Below, piece after piece: positions 23,669-30,291 of a DNA stretch of 40,077 bases (position 1 is its first letter; each line of letters begins with the position of its first letter). The notes under the pieces were generated by a model. That model did not search any database, was not told where the DNA came from, and worked only from the letters and a program-made list of their open reading frames with translations. Both the position numbers and the translations under genes were made by a program. This stretch comes from Flavobacterium sp. (lineage in GTDB: Bacteria; Bacteroidota; Bacteroidia; Flavobacteriales; Flavobacteriaceae), in contig NZ_SEBS01000032.1 of NCBI RefSeq assembly GCF_004211145.1, positions 1-40,077 on the forward strand, given 5' to 3'.

Positions 23669-24298
23669 ATGAGAACAGCGATCGCTTTACTATCAATCTT
23701 ACTTTTGGGTTGCGACCACGACTTTGAAGGCGGCACCAGGTTCGTAACCGAAGTTACGGTCGCCCAGCAAAACGGCGCCCCGGTTCAGGATGTCGAAGTA
23801 AATCTAAGGTCGGATTTCAACGGCGGAAGCTTGATTTCGTTCGACGATACCGATTCGGAAGGTAACGTGGAATTCGTCTTCCCGAAAAGCAAAGGCGGCA
23901 ATTACTCGATTTCCATCGATGAAACCGATGTCTATCTGCCGATGAAGTTCACGGACTTCCAAAACGCCGACTTCGTCAACTATACATATTCCATAAATCC
24001 GCTCGTGCTGTACCGCAAGGACGAGGCGACGATTTTGCAGATTGTTCCGAATCGTGTGTCGGACGCGAATCTACTGTCGGTCCGCGCGACTGTGGGAACC
24101 GTTCCGACCGTAATCGATTTGCATCCCGATGAAGAGAATCTACCCGACGGCGATTATTTCTTCAAGACCAGATACGACGTGTTCCAGAATGTCACCGTCG
24201 AAATCCACTATCTCGTGGAGGAAAATGGCGTGATCACGGAGCTTACGACGAATGCCGTCGTTGGGACTGAACCGGTCACGTTTTCACTTTCATATTAA
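23669..24298 (+). CDS. Lipoprotein B, diverged paralogue of lipoprotein A
   Basis: 209 residues. Lipobox LLGC (Cys15). The layout repeats lipoprotein A: FEGGTRFVTEV opposite YDGETRLISQL, QQNGAPVQDVEV opposite SQGNPIPGLTV, TDSEGNVEF opposite TDANGNSLI, PKSKGGNYSI opposite PEKSGGRIEI, and LYRKDEATIL opposite MYRPEEVVQL, with a final aromatic Tyr. Overall similarity is limited, so the duplication is old. ATG 23669 is preferred over an upstream TTG (23663) because it gives a normal leader. It starts 9 nt after barrel A. Confidence 0.85.
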   Translation: MRTAIALLSILLLGCDHDFEGGTRFVTEVTVAQQNGAPVQDVEVNLRSDFNGGSLISFDDTDSEGNVEFVFPKSKGGNYSISIDETDVYLPMKFTDFQNADFVNYTYSINPLVLYRKDEATILQIVPNRVSDANLLSVRATVGTVPTVIDLHPDEENLPDGDYFFKTRYDVFQNVTVEIHYLVEENGVITELTTNAVVGTEPVTFSLSY

Positions 24299-24304
24299 TC
24301 TGCG

Positions 24305-24904
24305 ATGAAAAAAGGTATTCTTATTACGCTTATTCTTATTTGCAGCGCAACGTTATCTGCCCAAGATACGCTAAGATTGCACCCGGTTTTCAGGTTTGGT
24401 TTTGCTTTTCCTTACGCTATTGGCGATAACTCGCTTTCGAAATCGCATTACGATGGAGGCGGCTTTATACTGGAAGCACAACTTTTGGAGTATCGGTATT
24501 TTAAGTTCGGCATCGGATTCTCGAACGCGAATTTTGACGTTGATGATGTGGCGACGGTCGGAAATTTTTCATCGACAGGTTATTATTCCTTACATCCGAC
24601 GGTTTCCTATGAATTCTTATTGTCGAAGCGCATATCGGTAATGCCGCAAGTTGGATACGGCGCGGGATTATTGACACAAGACAACGAAAGCGCACAGTTC
24701 GGGCACGATTTGACAGCCGGGATTTTGGTAAATTACAAATGGAATAAACGTTGGTCGTTCCTTACGGGAGCAATGTACCAGCACGGTTCGGTCGACGTCG
24801 AAACGAGATCGGAATTGGTCGATTACTACAAACAAATCAGGCTTTTCCAGTTCTACGTCGCGATCCAGTTCGATTTGAAGCCGAGACAATTTCAATCCAA
24901 ATGA
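24305..24904 (+). CDS. Small outer-membrane beta-barrel protein (barrel B), paralogue of barrel A
   Basis: 199 residues. Signal peptide to about residue 19 (ATLSAQ). Shared motifs with barrel A occur in the same order: FRFGFAFPYAIGDN, KFGIGFSNANFDVDD, LLSKRISVMPQVGYGAG, a DYY segment and the ending FYVAIQFD. It differs by a short charged tail after the last strand (LKPRQFQSK), unusual because barrel proteins usually end on the strand. The stop TGA overlaps the next ATG (ATGA at 24901-24904), so translation probably continues into the thioesterase. Confidence 0.85.
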   Translation: MKKGILITLILICSATLSAQDTLRLHPVFRFGFAFPYAIGDNSLSKSHYDGGGFILEAQLLEYRYFKFGIGFSNANFDVDDVATVGNFSSTGYYSLHPTVSYEFLLSKRISVMPQVGYGAGLLTQDNESAQFGHDLTAGILVNYKWNKRWSFLTGAMYQHGSVDVETRSELVDYYKQIRLFQFYVAIQFDLKPRQFQSK

Positions 24905-25656
24905 CAAAAACGAACATGCCGATAGCACACGACTTCACTTCCTTCCATTCCATGACCCGCACGATCGATTTTACGCAATGTCTGCCGAACGGTTCGCTCA
25001 AATACACCGAATTGTGCAACGTGCTGCAAATGGCTGCGGGCGAACACGCCGATTCGGGCGGGATCAGTTTCTCAGACATGCAAAAATCTGATCAGGCTTG
25101 GGTGTTGAGCCGAATGCGCGTCGAGATTTCGGAGTTGCCCAAATGGAAAGACGAGATCACGATTTCCACTTGGATTATCAGCCTTGAAAATTCGCGATCG
25201 GTGCGCGCAATGGAAATTCACTCAGGCGCGAAAAAACTCGTGGGCTGCGAAACGTTGTGGGTCGTTTTCAACACGAAAACGCGTAGGCCCGAACCGTTGA
25301 TTTTGGAACACGGCCATTTCGAGAAATATCCCGAACGATTTGCTGTGAAGGAAAGGGTTTCAAAAATCGACGCCGTCAAAAATGCTGAGAAGACTTTTGA
25401 TTACAACGTCGTATTGTCGGACATCGACATCGTGAACCATGTCAATAACGTGAAATATCTCGAATGGTGCCTGGATGATTTTCCGGCCGACGATCAATTG
25501 AATGGGAAAATCAAATCGCTGGAAATGAATTTCCTGAAGGAATTGAATCTAAATGACGTCGTTGCGATCGAAACCGAATCGATTGGGAATAAAAGTTTCT
25601 ACACCGTAAAAAATAACGCAAAACCTTGTTTCACCGCTGAAATCGAATTACTATGA
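24901..25656 (+). CDS. Acyl-ACP thioesterase (FatA/FatB-like)
   Basis: 251 residues, a double hot-dog protein of the acyl-ACP thioesterase family that releases fatty acids from acyl carrier protein. The first half has the WVLSRMRVEI strand and the WIISLENSRSVRAMEI segment. The second half carries the catalytic-type helix DIDIVNHVNNVKYLEW with Asp, Asn and His in the spacing known from plant FatA. The frame is open further upstream, inside barrel B, but the ATG at 24901 gives the family start and an ATGA junction. It is followed by another ATGA overlap with the small lipoprotein. Cytoplasmic. Confidence 0.92.
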   Translation: MTKTNMPIAHDFTSFHSMTRTIDFTQCLPNGSLKYTELCNVLQMAAGEHADSGGISFSDMQKSDQAWVLSRMRVEISELPKWKDEITISTWIISLENSRSVRAMEIHSGAKKLVGCETLWVVFNTKTRRPEPLILEHGHFEKYPERFAVKERVSKIDAVKNAEKTFDYNVVLSDIDIVNHVNNVKYLEWCLDDFPADDQLNGKIKSLEMNFLKELNLNDVVAIETESIGNKSFYTVKNNAKPCFTAEIELL

Positions 25657-26036
25657 AAGCATTAAAAATCCTGCTCGTCTTCTCGCTCGCGTTTGTGTTG
25701 CAGGGCTGTCCGGGCGATGAAGACGCCAGCACGCTTTTGTTCTACAATTATTCAGGGCAGCGGGTTTATGTAAAATACGATTTTGGCGAGACCGTTCCGC
25801 CGTTCTCGACGCCATTTTTCAGATTGGTGCAAATCGACGAGATCGTAGACAACAATGTATATGTTGAAAATTTCGGTCCTGATATCAAATTCTATTTCTT
25901 TGTCGTAAAAGAAAGTACGGTCGAGGAATTTGGCTGGGAACAAATAGAGGAACAACAATTGGTCGACAAACAATACGAATTTACGCTCGAAGAACTTAGA
26001 GAGATGGATTTTAAATTGAAGTATTACGGCGATTAG
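25653..26036 (+). CDS. Small lipoprotein of unknown function
   Basis: 127 residues. A leader ends in lipobox LQGC (Cys19). The rest is a compact beta domain with LLFYNYSGQRVYV near the start, FYFFVVKEST in the middle and YEFTLEELREMDFKLKYYGD at the end. The last motif resembles the closing YDLSLEDLK-x-LNW-type segment of small Bacteroidota lipoproteins I have seen, none with a known job; that link is from memory. It is translationally coupled to the thioesterase (ATGA at 25653-25656). Confidence 0.8.
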   Translation: MKALKILLVFSLAFVLQGCPGDEDASTLLFYNYSGQRVYVKYDFGETVPPFSTPFFRLVQIDEIVDNNVYVENFGPDIKFYFFVVKESTVEEFGWEQIEEQQLVDKQYEFTLEELREMDFKLKYYGD

Positions 26037-26076
26037 CTCCGTTTAAAGCGTAAACATTTCCCCTGTTACTTATTTT

Positions 26077-26217
26077 AGCCCGGATAGCAGCGGCTAGCTT
26101 TTGCGGTTCGGGCGCATTTTTTGCCGACGTTTGAGGGCGACCAAAGGAAGCCTGAAAAACGAGTTGCAAAAAAGCGGCCGAACCGTAAAACTAATAGCGG
26201 ATAGCCGGAACAGCTCC
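26077..26217 (+). repeat. Hairpin (REP-like) intergenic element, copy 2
   Basis: Starts AGCCCGGATAGCAGCGG and ends GCGGATAGCCGGAACAGCTC. It folds through TTTTGCGGTTCGG against CCGAACCGTAAAA, and an inner CATTTTTTGC / GCAAAAAAG pairing. It lies between convergent genes (small lipoprotein and response regulator). Motif order matches the element at 14081-14178 read on minus. Confidence 0.7.
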
Positions 26218-26247
26218 AAAAAAAAATCCCCGACTTTCATCGAGGAT
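26217..26247 (-). terminator. Intrinsic terminator after the response regulator gene
   Basis: On minus: stem ATCCTCGA / TCGGGGAT (one G-U pair), 6-nt loop, then nine T. It starts 6 nt past the stop of the minus-strand response regulator. Confidence 0.88.
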
Positions 26248-26253
26248 CTTATT

Positions 26254-26967
26254 TTATTCAGCTTTATTTTTCACGACCAATCGGAAACCTTCTCCGTGGA
26301 TGTTGAGGATTTCAACGTCTTCGTCGCGCTTGAGGTATTTTCTCAATTTGGCGATGTAGACGTCCATGCTTCGCGACGTAAAGTAATTGTCGTCTCTCCA
26401 GATTTTGGTAAGCGCCAATTCACGTGGCATCAGATCGTTTTCGTGTAACACGAGCATTTTCAGGAGTTCGTTTTCCTTTGGCGACAATTTGATCGGTTCC
26501 TCATCTTTGTAGGTAAGGAAACGCAATTTTGAGTTCAGGTGGAAATTCCCGATGACGAACTCGAATTTCACGTTGTCGTTTTTGGTGTCGGCGGCTTTGC
26601 GCTGCATGATCGCTTTGATCTTCATGAGCAAGACCTCAGAATCGAATGGCTTGTTCAGGTAATCGTCGGCCCCGACTTTGTAACCTTTCAAGACGTCTTC
26701 TTTCATCGACTTCGCAGTCAGAAAGATGATCGGCACGTCTTTGTTCTTTTCCCTGATTTCCTTGGCGAGCGTATAGCCGTCTTTGTACGGCATCATCACG
26801 TCGAGGATGCACAGGTCGTACGTATCTTTTTTAAATTTTTCGAAGCCTTCCATGCCGTTCTTGGCGAGCGTGACGTCAAAATCATTCAGTGTGAGATAAT
26901 CTTTGAGGATCGCACCGAAATTCTGGTCGTCTTCTACCAATAGAATCTTCTTATTTTCAGTTTCCAT
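26254..26967 (-). CDS. OmpR/PhoB-type response regulator
   Basis: 237 residues. The receiver domain (about 6-122) has DD at 13-14, the phospho-acceptor Asp56 in LDVMMP, and the conserved Lys in NKPF. A winged-helix DNA-binding domain (about 138-232) follows with LSPKENELL and the recognition region ending in VYIAKLRKYL. It is the partner of the kinase encoded just upstream with 9 nt between them. The pair resembles the RprX/RprY system of Bacteroides, which I state from memory. Targets are unknown. Confidence 0.95.
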   Translation of the reverse strand: METENKKILLVEDDQNFGAILKDYLTLNDFDVTLAKNGMEGFEKFKKDTYDLCILDVMMPYKDGYTLAKEIREKNKDVPIIFLTAKSMKEDVLKGYKVGADDYLNKPFDSEVLLMKIKAIMQRKAADTKNDNVKFEFVIGNFHLNSKLRFLTYKDEEPIKLSPKENELLKMLVLHENDLMPRELALTKIWRDDNYFTSRSMDVYIAKLRKYLKRDEDVEILNIHGEGFRLVVKNKAE

Positions 26968-26976
26968 AGCTATAGC

Positions 26977-28560
26977 TTAGTTAATTAATGGTATCTTGAT
27001 TATAAAGGTGCTACCTTTTCCTTTTTCACTCTCTACAAAAATCTGACCGTTGTGGTCGTCGACGATACGCTTCACGTAAGCCAGACCGAGGCCGTGCCCT
27101 TTCACGTTGTGTATATCGCCCGTGTGCTCCCGATAGAATTTTTCGAAAATCCTTTTTTGAGCGGCTTTACCCATTCCGATACCGTTGTCCTTGACGCGGA
27201 TGATGGCGAAATCCTTCACGTTTTCAGTCGTGATGTCGATCTCCGGAATTCCGGGCGTGTATTTTATCGCGTTGTCCAGGATGTTCACGATTACATTGGT
27301 AAAATGGACGTCGTTCAATAATACGGTGGAACGTTTGGCGTTGAAATGCGTCGTTATCGTTCCTTGTCTGTCTTCGATTATAAGATTCACGTGTTCGATC
27401 GCTTCCTCTAAAATCTCGTGCAGATCGTTCGACTCTTTGTTGATGTCGAGTTCCTTTTTTTCTAGTTTCGAGATGCGCAACACATTTTCGACCTGTGCGT
27501 GCATCCGTTTGTTTTCATCCCGGATCATTTGCAGATAGCGTTTCACTTTTTCCTTATCGTCGATGATCTTCGGGTTCTTGATCGCGTCAAGGGCCAGATT
27601 GATTGTGGCGATCGGTGTCTTGAACTCGTGCGTCATGTTGTTGATGAAATCGGTTTTGATCTCTGATATCTGACGCTGCTTGATAAGCTGGTTCAACGCA
27701 CTCGAGTACGCGATGATGATAATGAGTGTAAATACGATTGAAAGCACCGTAATTCCTACGAGTTCCGAGAATAGGAATTTCTTCTTCTGTGGAAAACTGA
27801 CCAACAACTGGTAATTGTTCCCGCCTTCATCGTTCGCGAAAATTGGAATCGAATACGTGGCATATTTGTCATACCTGAACTTGTCGGATTTTACCTTCGT
27901 CGCCAAACCATTGCTGTACACGGCGAATTCGAAAGGCGTTTTCACACCGAATTGTACAAGTTCGCCCGAGAGCAATTTACTCAACCGTTCACGCGATATA
28001 CGCTGTTGCAACGGTTGTGCCGACGCGATGTCCTTGAAAAACATCTCGAACTGCGCGACCTGGAGCTCCGGCGTACTGCCCGATTTCTCGATCGTGATAT
28101 CAGGCCGGATCGTTTGTCCGAGTCCCGAATTGTCGAGCCCGCTCCCATTGTATATCTCGGTTTTTCGTTTGGCGGAGAAATTCTTGAATTTCGTGCTATC
28201 TGCTAATCTGTCAAAGAACGATGGCGAATTGTAATCCTCGGCGATGATGCTGTTCGAATAGATGATCGTTTCGTTCGTGCGTTTGTCGCGCTGATAGAAA
28301 ACAATGTCGAGAAAATCGCTCTTCTTGGGCAATTTTCCTGTGCTGTCCTTAAATTGTTCGTATTTACTTATGAAGCTCTGCATTTCCTGCTTATGAAGCT
28401 GTTCAGAGACGTTGCTCATGACCTGCTTAATATGGAAACGGAACTGTTCGTCGTTATTTTTAAACGAGGTATTGAACCAGTAAACCTGAACCAGGATTAT
28501 CCCGATCAGTGACAAACTCATAAGAACGACGAGCAATCGGAAGAACAATTTATTCATCAT
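26977..28560 (-). CDS. Membrane sensor histidine kinase
   Basis: 527 residues. Two membrane segments (about 8-28 and 265-287) flank a ~235-residue periplasmic sensor region without a named fold. The HisKA helix carries the phospho-acceptor His311 in NNMTHEFKTPI. The ATPase domain shows the N box NILDNAIKY, G1 VKDNGIGMG and G2 GHGLGLAYV. No HAMP domain is obvious; the linker is short. It phosphorylates the response regulator downstream. Start is the first of two adjacent ATGs at 28560. A TAATTTTG -7-like site lies immediately upstream (28564-28571 on minus). Confidence 0.94.
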   Translation of the reverse strand: MMNKLFFRLLVVLMSLSLIGIILVQVYWFNTSFKNNDEQFRFHIKQVMSNVSEQLHKQEMQSFISKYEQFKDSTGKLPKKSDFLDIVFYQRDKRTNETIIYSNSIIAEDYNSPSFFDRLADSTKFKNFSAKRKTEIYNGSGLDNSGLGQTIRPDITIEKSGSTPELQVAQFEMFFKDIASAQPLQQRISRERLSKLLSGELVQFGVKTPFEFAVYSNGLATKVKSDKFRYDKYATYSIPIFANDEGGNNYQLLVSFPQKKKFLFSELVGITVLSIVFTLIIIIAYSSALNQLIKQRQISEIKTDFINNMTHEFKTPIATINLALDAIKNPKIIDDKEKVKRYLQMIRDENKRMHAQVENVLRISKLEKKELDINKESNDLHEILEEAIEHVNLIIEDRQGTITTHFNAKRSTVLLNDVHFTNVIVNILDNAIKYTPGIPEIDITTENVKDFAIIRVKDNGIGMGKAAQKRIFEKFYREHTGDIHNVKGHGLGLAYVKRIVDDHNGQIFVESEKGKGSTFIIKIPLIN

Positions 28561-28563
28561 TCA

Positions 28564-28571
28564 CAAAATTA
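28564..28571 (-). promoter_or_regulatory. -7-like element before the histidine kinase gene
   Basis: TAATTTTG on minus matches TAnnTTTG, 3 nt before the first ATG. No TTG at -33 is clear, and the spacer is AT-rich, so chance is possible. Confidence 0.35.
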
Positions 28572-28629
28572 ACATTTTAACATTTAGACGTTCGATACAT
28601 TAACCAAACATTAACATCCGCCCTGAAAA

Positions 28630-29214
28630 TTATAGTTTTTTCAGTGTTTTAAAGATTTTCTCAACTTGTACGCGGGTTTGCATAAGGTCGCCATTATCAA
28701 TGACATAATCACTTTTGGCAATTTTTTCCTCGTCGCTCCATTGGTTTTCCATTCGACTTAAGACGTCCTGCCGACTGCTCGAATCACGTTGCATCACGCG
28801 TTCGATCTTCGTCTCGAACGGAGCCGTGACCGTGATTATTTTGTCGCAATCCTTGTACGTTCCGCTTTCGAAAAGTATGGCGGCTTCACGCAGGATGAAG
28901 TGTTGTTTGTCGTGTTGTTTGAGCCATCGATTAAAATCTTGTGCGACAGCGGGATGAACGATACCATTTAACGTATCGAGTTTTGATTTATCTGAAAATA
29001 CGATGGCGGCAAGTCGTTTGCGATCGAGCCCGTCGTCGGTGAAAATTGAAGTTCCGAACGCGGTTTTCAATTGCGAAACCACGTCCCGGCTTTTCATGAC
29101 TTCTTTCGCATGGACGTCGGCGATGTAAACGGGAACGTCGAGTTCGGCGAACATATTCGCGACGGTCGTCTTTCCGCTTCCAATTCCTCCCGTGAGCCCG
29201 ATAATCTTTGTCAT
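28630..29214 (-). CDS. coaE: Dephospho-CoA kinase
   Basis: 194 residues. CoaE phosphorylates dephospho-CoA in the last step of coenzyme A synthesis. P-loop LTGGIGSGKTT (7-17), VYIADVHAKEV with the conserved Asp, the LAAIVF and GIVHPAV segments, LREAAILFESG, and the ITVTAPFETKIERVMQRD lid region are all present. Length is normal. It starts inside the stop of the glycosyltransferase gene (ATGA at 29211-29214), so translation is coupled to that gene. Confidence 0.96.
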   Translation of the reverse strand: MTKIIGLTGGIGSGKTTVANMFAELDVPVYIADVHAKEVMKSRDVVSQLKTAFGTSIFTDDGLDRKRLAAIVFSDKSKLDTLNGIVHPAVAQDFNRWLKQHDKQHFILREAAILFESGTYKDCDKIITVTAPFETKIERVMQRDSSSRQDVLSRMENQWSDEEKIAKSDYVIDNGDLMQTRVQVEKIFKTLKKL

Positions 29215-30218
29215 GGCGTCTTGAAGAAAAGTTCAGGAAATACTTTTTCGGGCTGCTTCTTGAGCAATCTGACCTGGACGAACGATTTTAGGAATCCTGT
29301 TCCGTATCCGTAAAATTGGATCAGTATCGCCAACACCGAATACAATCCGATCTTGACATTGTTCTGCATCGAGGAAAGCAGGAACGCGAATATGAAGTAA
29401 AACAGGTACGCGACCGCGAAGTGCAGGATCCCGAAAAATGCCAGAATGGTGGATATTGGAATCCCGAGCATGAAAATAGTCGGGAAAAAATACGTGAGTT
29501 TCGCATATTTCGGATACCAACGATCGAGTATCGGTCTGGCCTTTCCGAATTTATTGACTTGCTTGTAAAACTTTCCCCAATCGATGCGCCGTTTGTGGAA
29601 AACGTGAGCGCGTGAAAACAGACGCGTCTTGAAGCCCATTTCCCAAAGCCTGATCGACAAATCAGGATCTTCGCCGGGATGTATGTTCCCGAAACCGCCC
29701 GACGCTTCGAACGCCTTGCGCGAAATTCCCATGTTGAAACTTCGCGGCTGGAATTTGTCGAGACTCTCGGAACCGCCGCGTATCCCGCCGGTGGTCATGA
29801 TCGACGTCATCGCGAAATTGATCGCTTTCTGGATGTCCGAAAACGAATCCGAAGCCGCATCGGGCCCGCCGAAGCAATCGACGTATTGTTTCTCGAGTTC
29901 GAATTCGACGGTACGCAAATACTGTTTCGGAATGATGCAATCGGAATCGAAAATCAGGAAATAGTCGCCCACGGCTTTTCGCATACCGAAGTTTCGCGAA
30001 TCGCCCGGCCCCGAATTTTCCTTGAAATAATATGAGATTTGGAGTTTGCCTGAAAAACGTTCGGCCACCTCGCGACACGGGATAGAAGAACCGTCCTCGA
30101 CGATCACGACTTCGAACGGCGTCCTGTAATCAGAGGCCGCGAGACTTTCAAGAAATTCCTTCATTTCGTCGGGCCTGTTGTACACGGGAACCACGACCGA
30201 GAAAAACAATTGCTTCAT
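29211..30218 (-). CDS. Family 2 glycosyltransferase, membrane-associated
   Basis: 335 residues. The GT-A domain opens with VVVPVYNRPDEM, has EDGS (41-44), the metal-binding DSD (91-93), and GGPDAASDS. The GEDPDL segment (about 182) is the acceptor-side acidic motif, followed by HKRRIDWGKFYKQV, a QxxRW-like place. Two to three hydrophobic segments near residues 245-300 anchor it to the membrane. It builds surface glycans with an unknown acceptor. The start lies about 8 nt after a perfect -7 element, so the leader is very short. Confidence 0.92.
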   Translation of the reverse strand: MKQLFFSVVVPVYNRPDEMKEFLESLAASDYRTPFEVVIVEDGSSIPCREVAERFSGKLQISYYFKENSGPGDSRNFGMRKAVGDYFLIFDSDCIIPKQYLRTVEFELEKQYVDCFGGPDAASDSFSDIQKAINFAMTSIMTTGGIRGGSESLDKFQPRSFNMGISRKAFEASGGFGNIHPGEDPDLSIRLWEMGFKTRLFSRAHVFHKRRIDWGKFYKQVNKFGKARPILDRWYPKYAKLTYFFPTIFMLGIPISTILAFFGILHFAVAYLFYFIFAFLLSSMQNNVKIGLYSVLAILIQFYGYGTGFLKSFVQVRLLKKQPEKVFPELFFKTP

Positions 30219-30225
30219 ATGTTAA

Positions 30226-30233
30226 CAAATATA
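30226..30233 (-). promoter_or_regulatory. -7 element before the glycosyltransferase gene
   Basis: TATATTTG on minus, a perfect match. The nearest upstream TTG is only 13 nt away, too close for the usual spacing, so the -33 box is uncertain. Confidence 0.45.
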
Positions 30234-30249
30234 AGCCATATAAAAACAA

Positions 30250-30274
30250 AAAGCCACCCGATTCGGATGGCTTT
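30250..30274 (-). terminator. Intrinsic terminator after the T9SS adhesin-like gene
   Basis: On minus: stem AAAGCCATCC / GGGTGGCTTT with one G-U pair, 5-nt loop, then TTGTTTTTA. It is 18 nt past the gene's stop. Confidence 0.88.
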
Positions 30275-30291
30275 GCTAAAAGGATTTCGAT

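Noticed and set aside
24751..24900. Longer N-terminus for the thioesterase
   Set aside because: It overlaps barrel B for 150 nt in another frame and has no similarity to thioesterases; ATG 24901 fits the family and the ATGA junction.
26101..26448. A 115-codon plus frame after the small lipoprotein
   Set aside because: Runs through the hairpin element, the terminator and the antisense of the response regulator.
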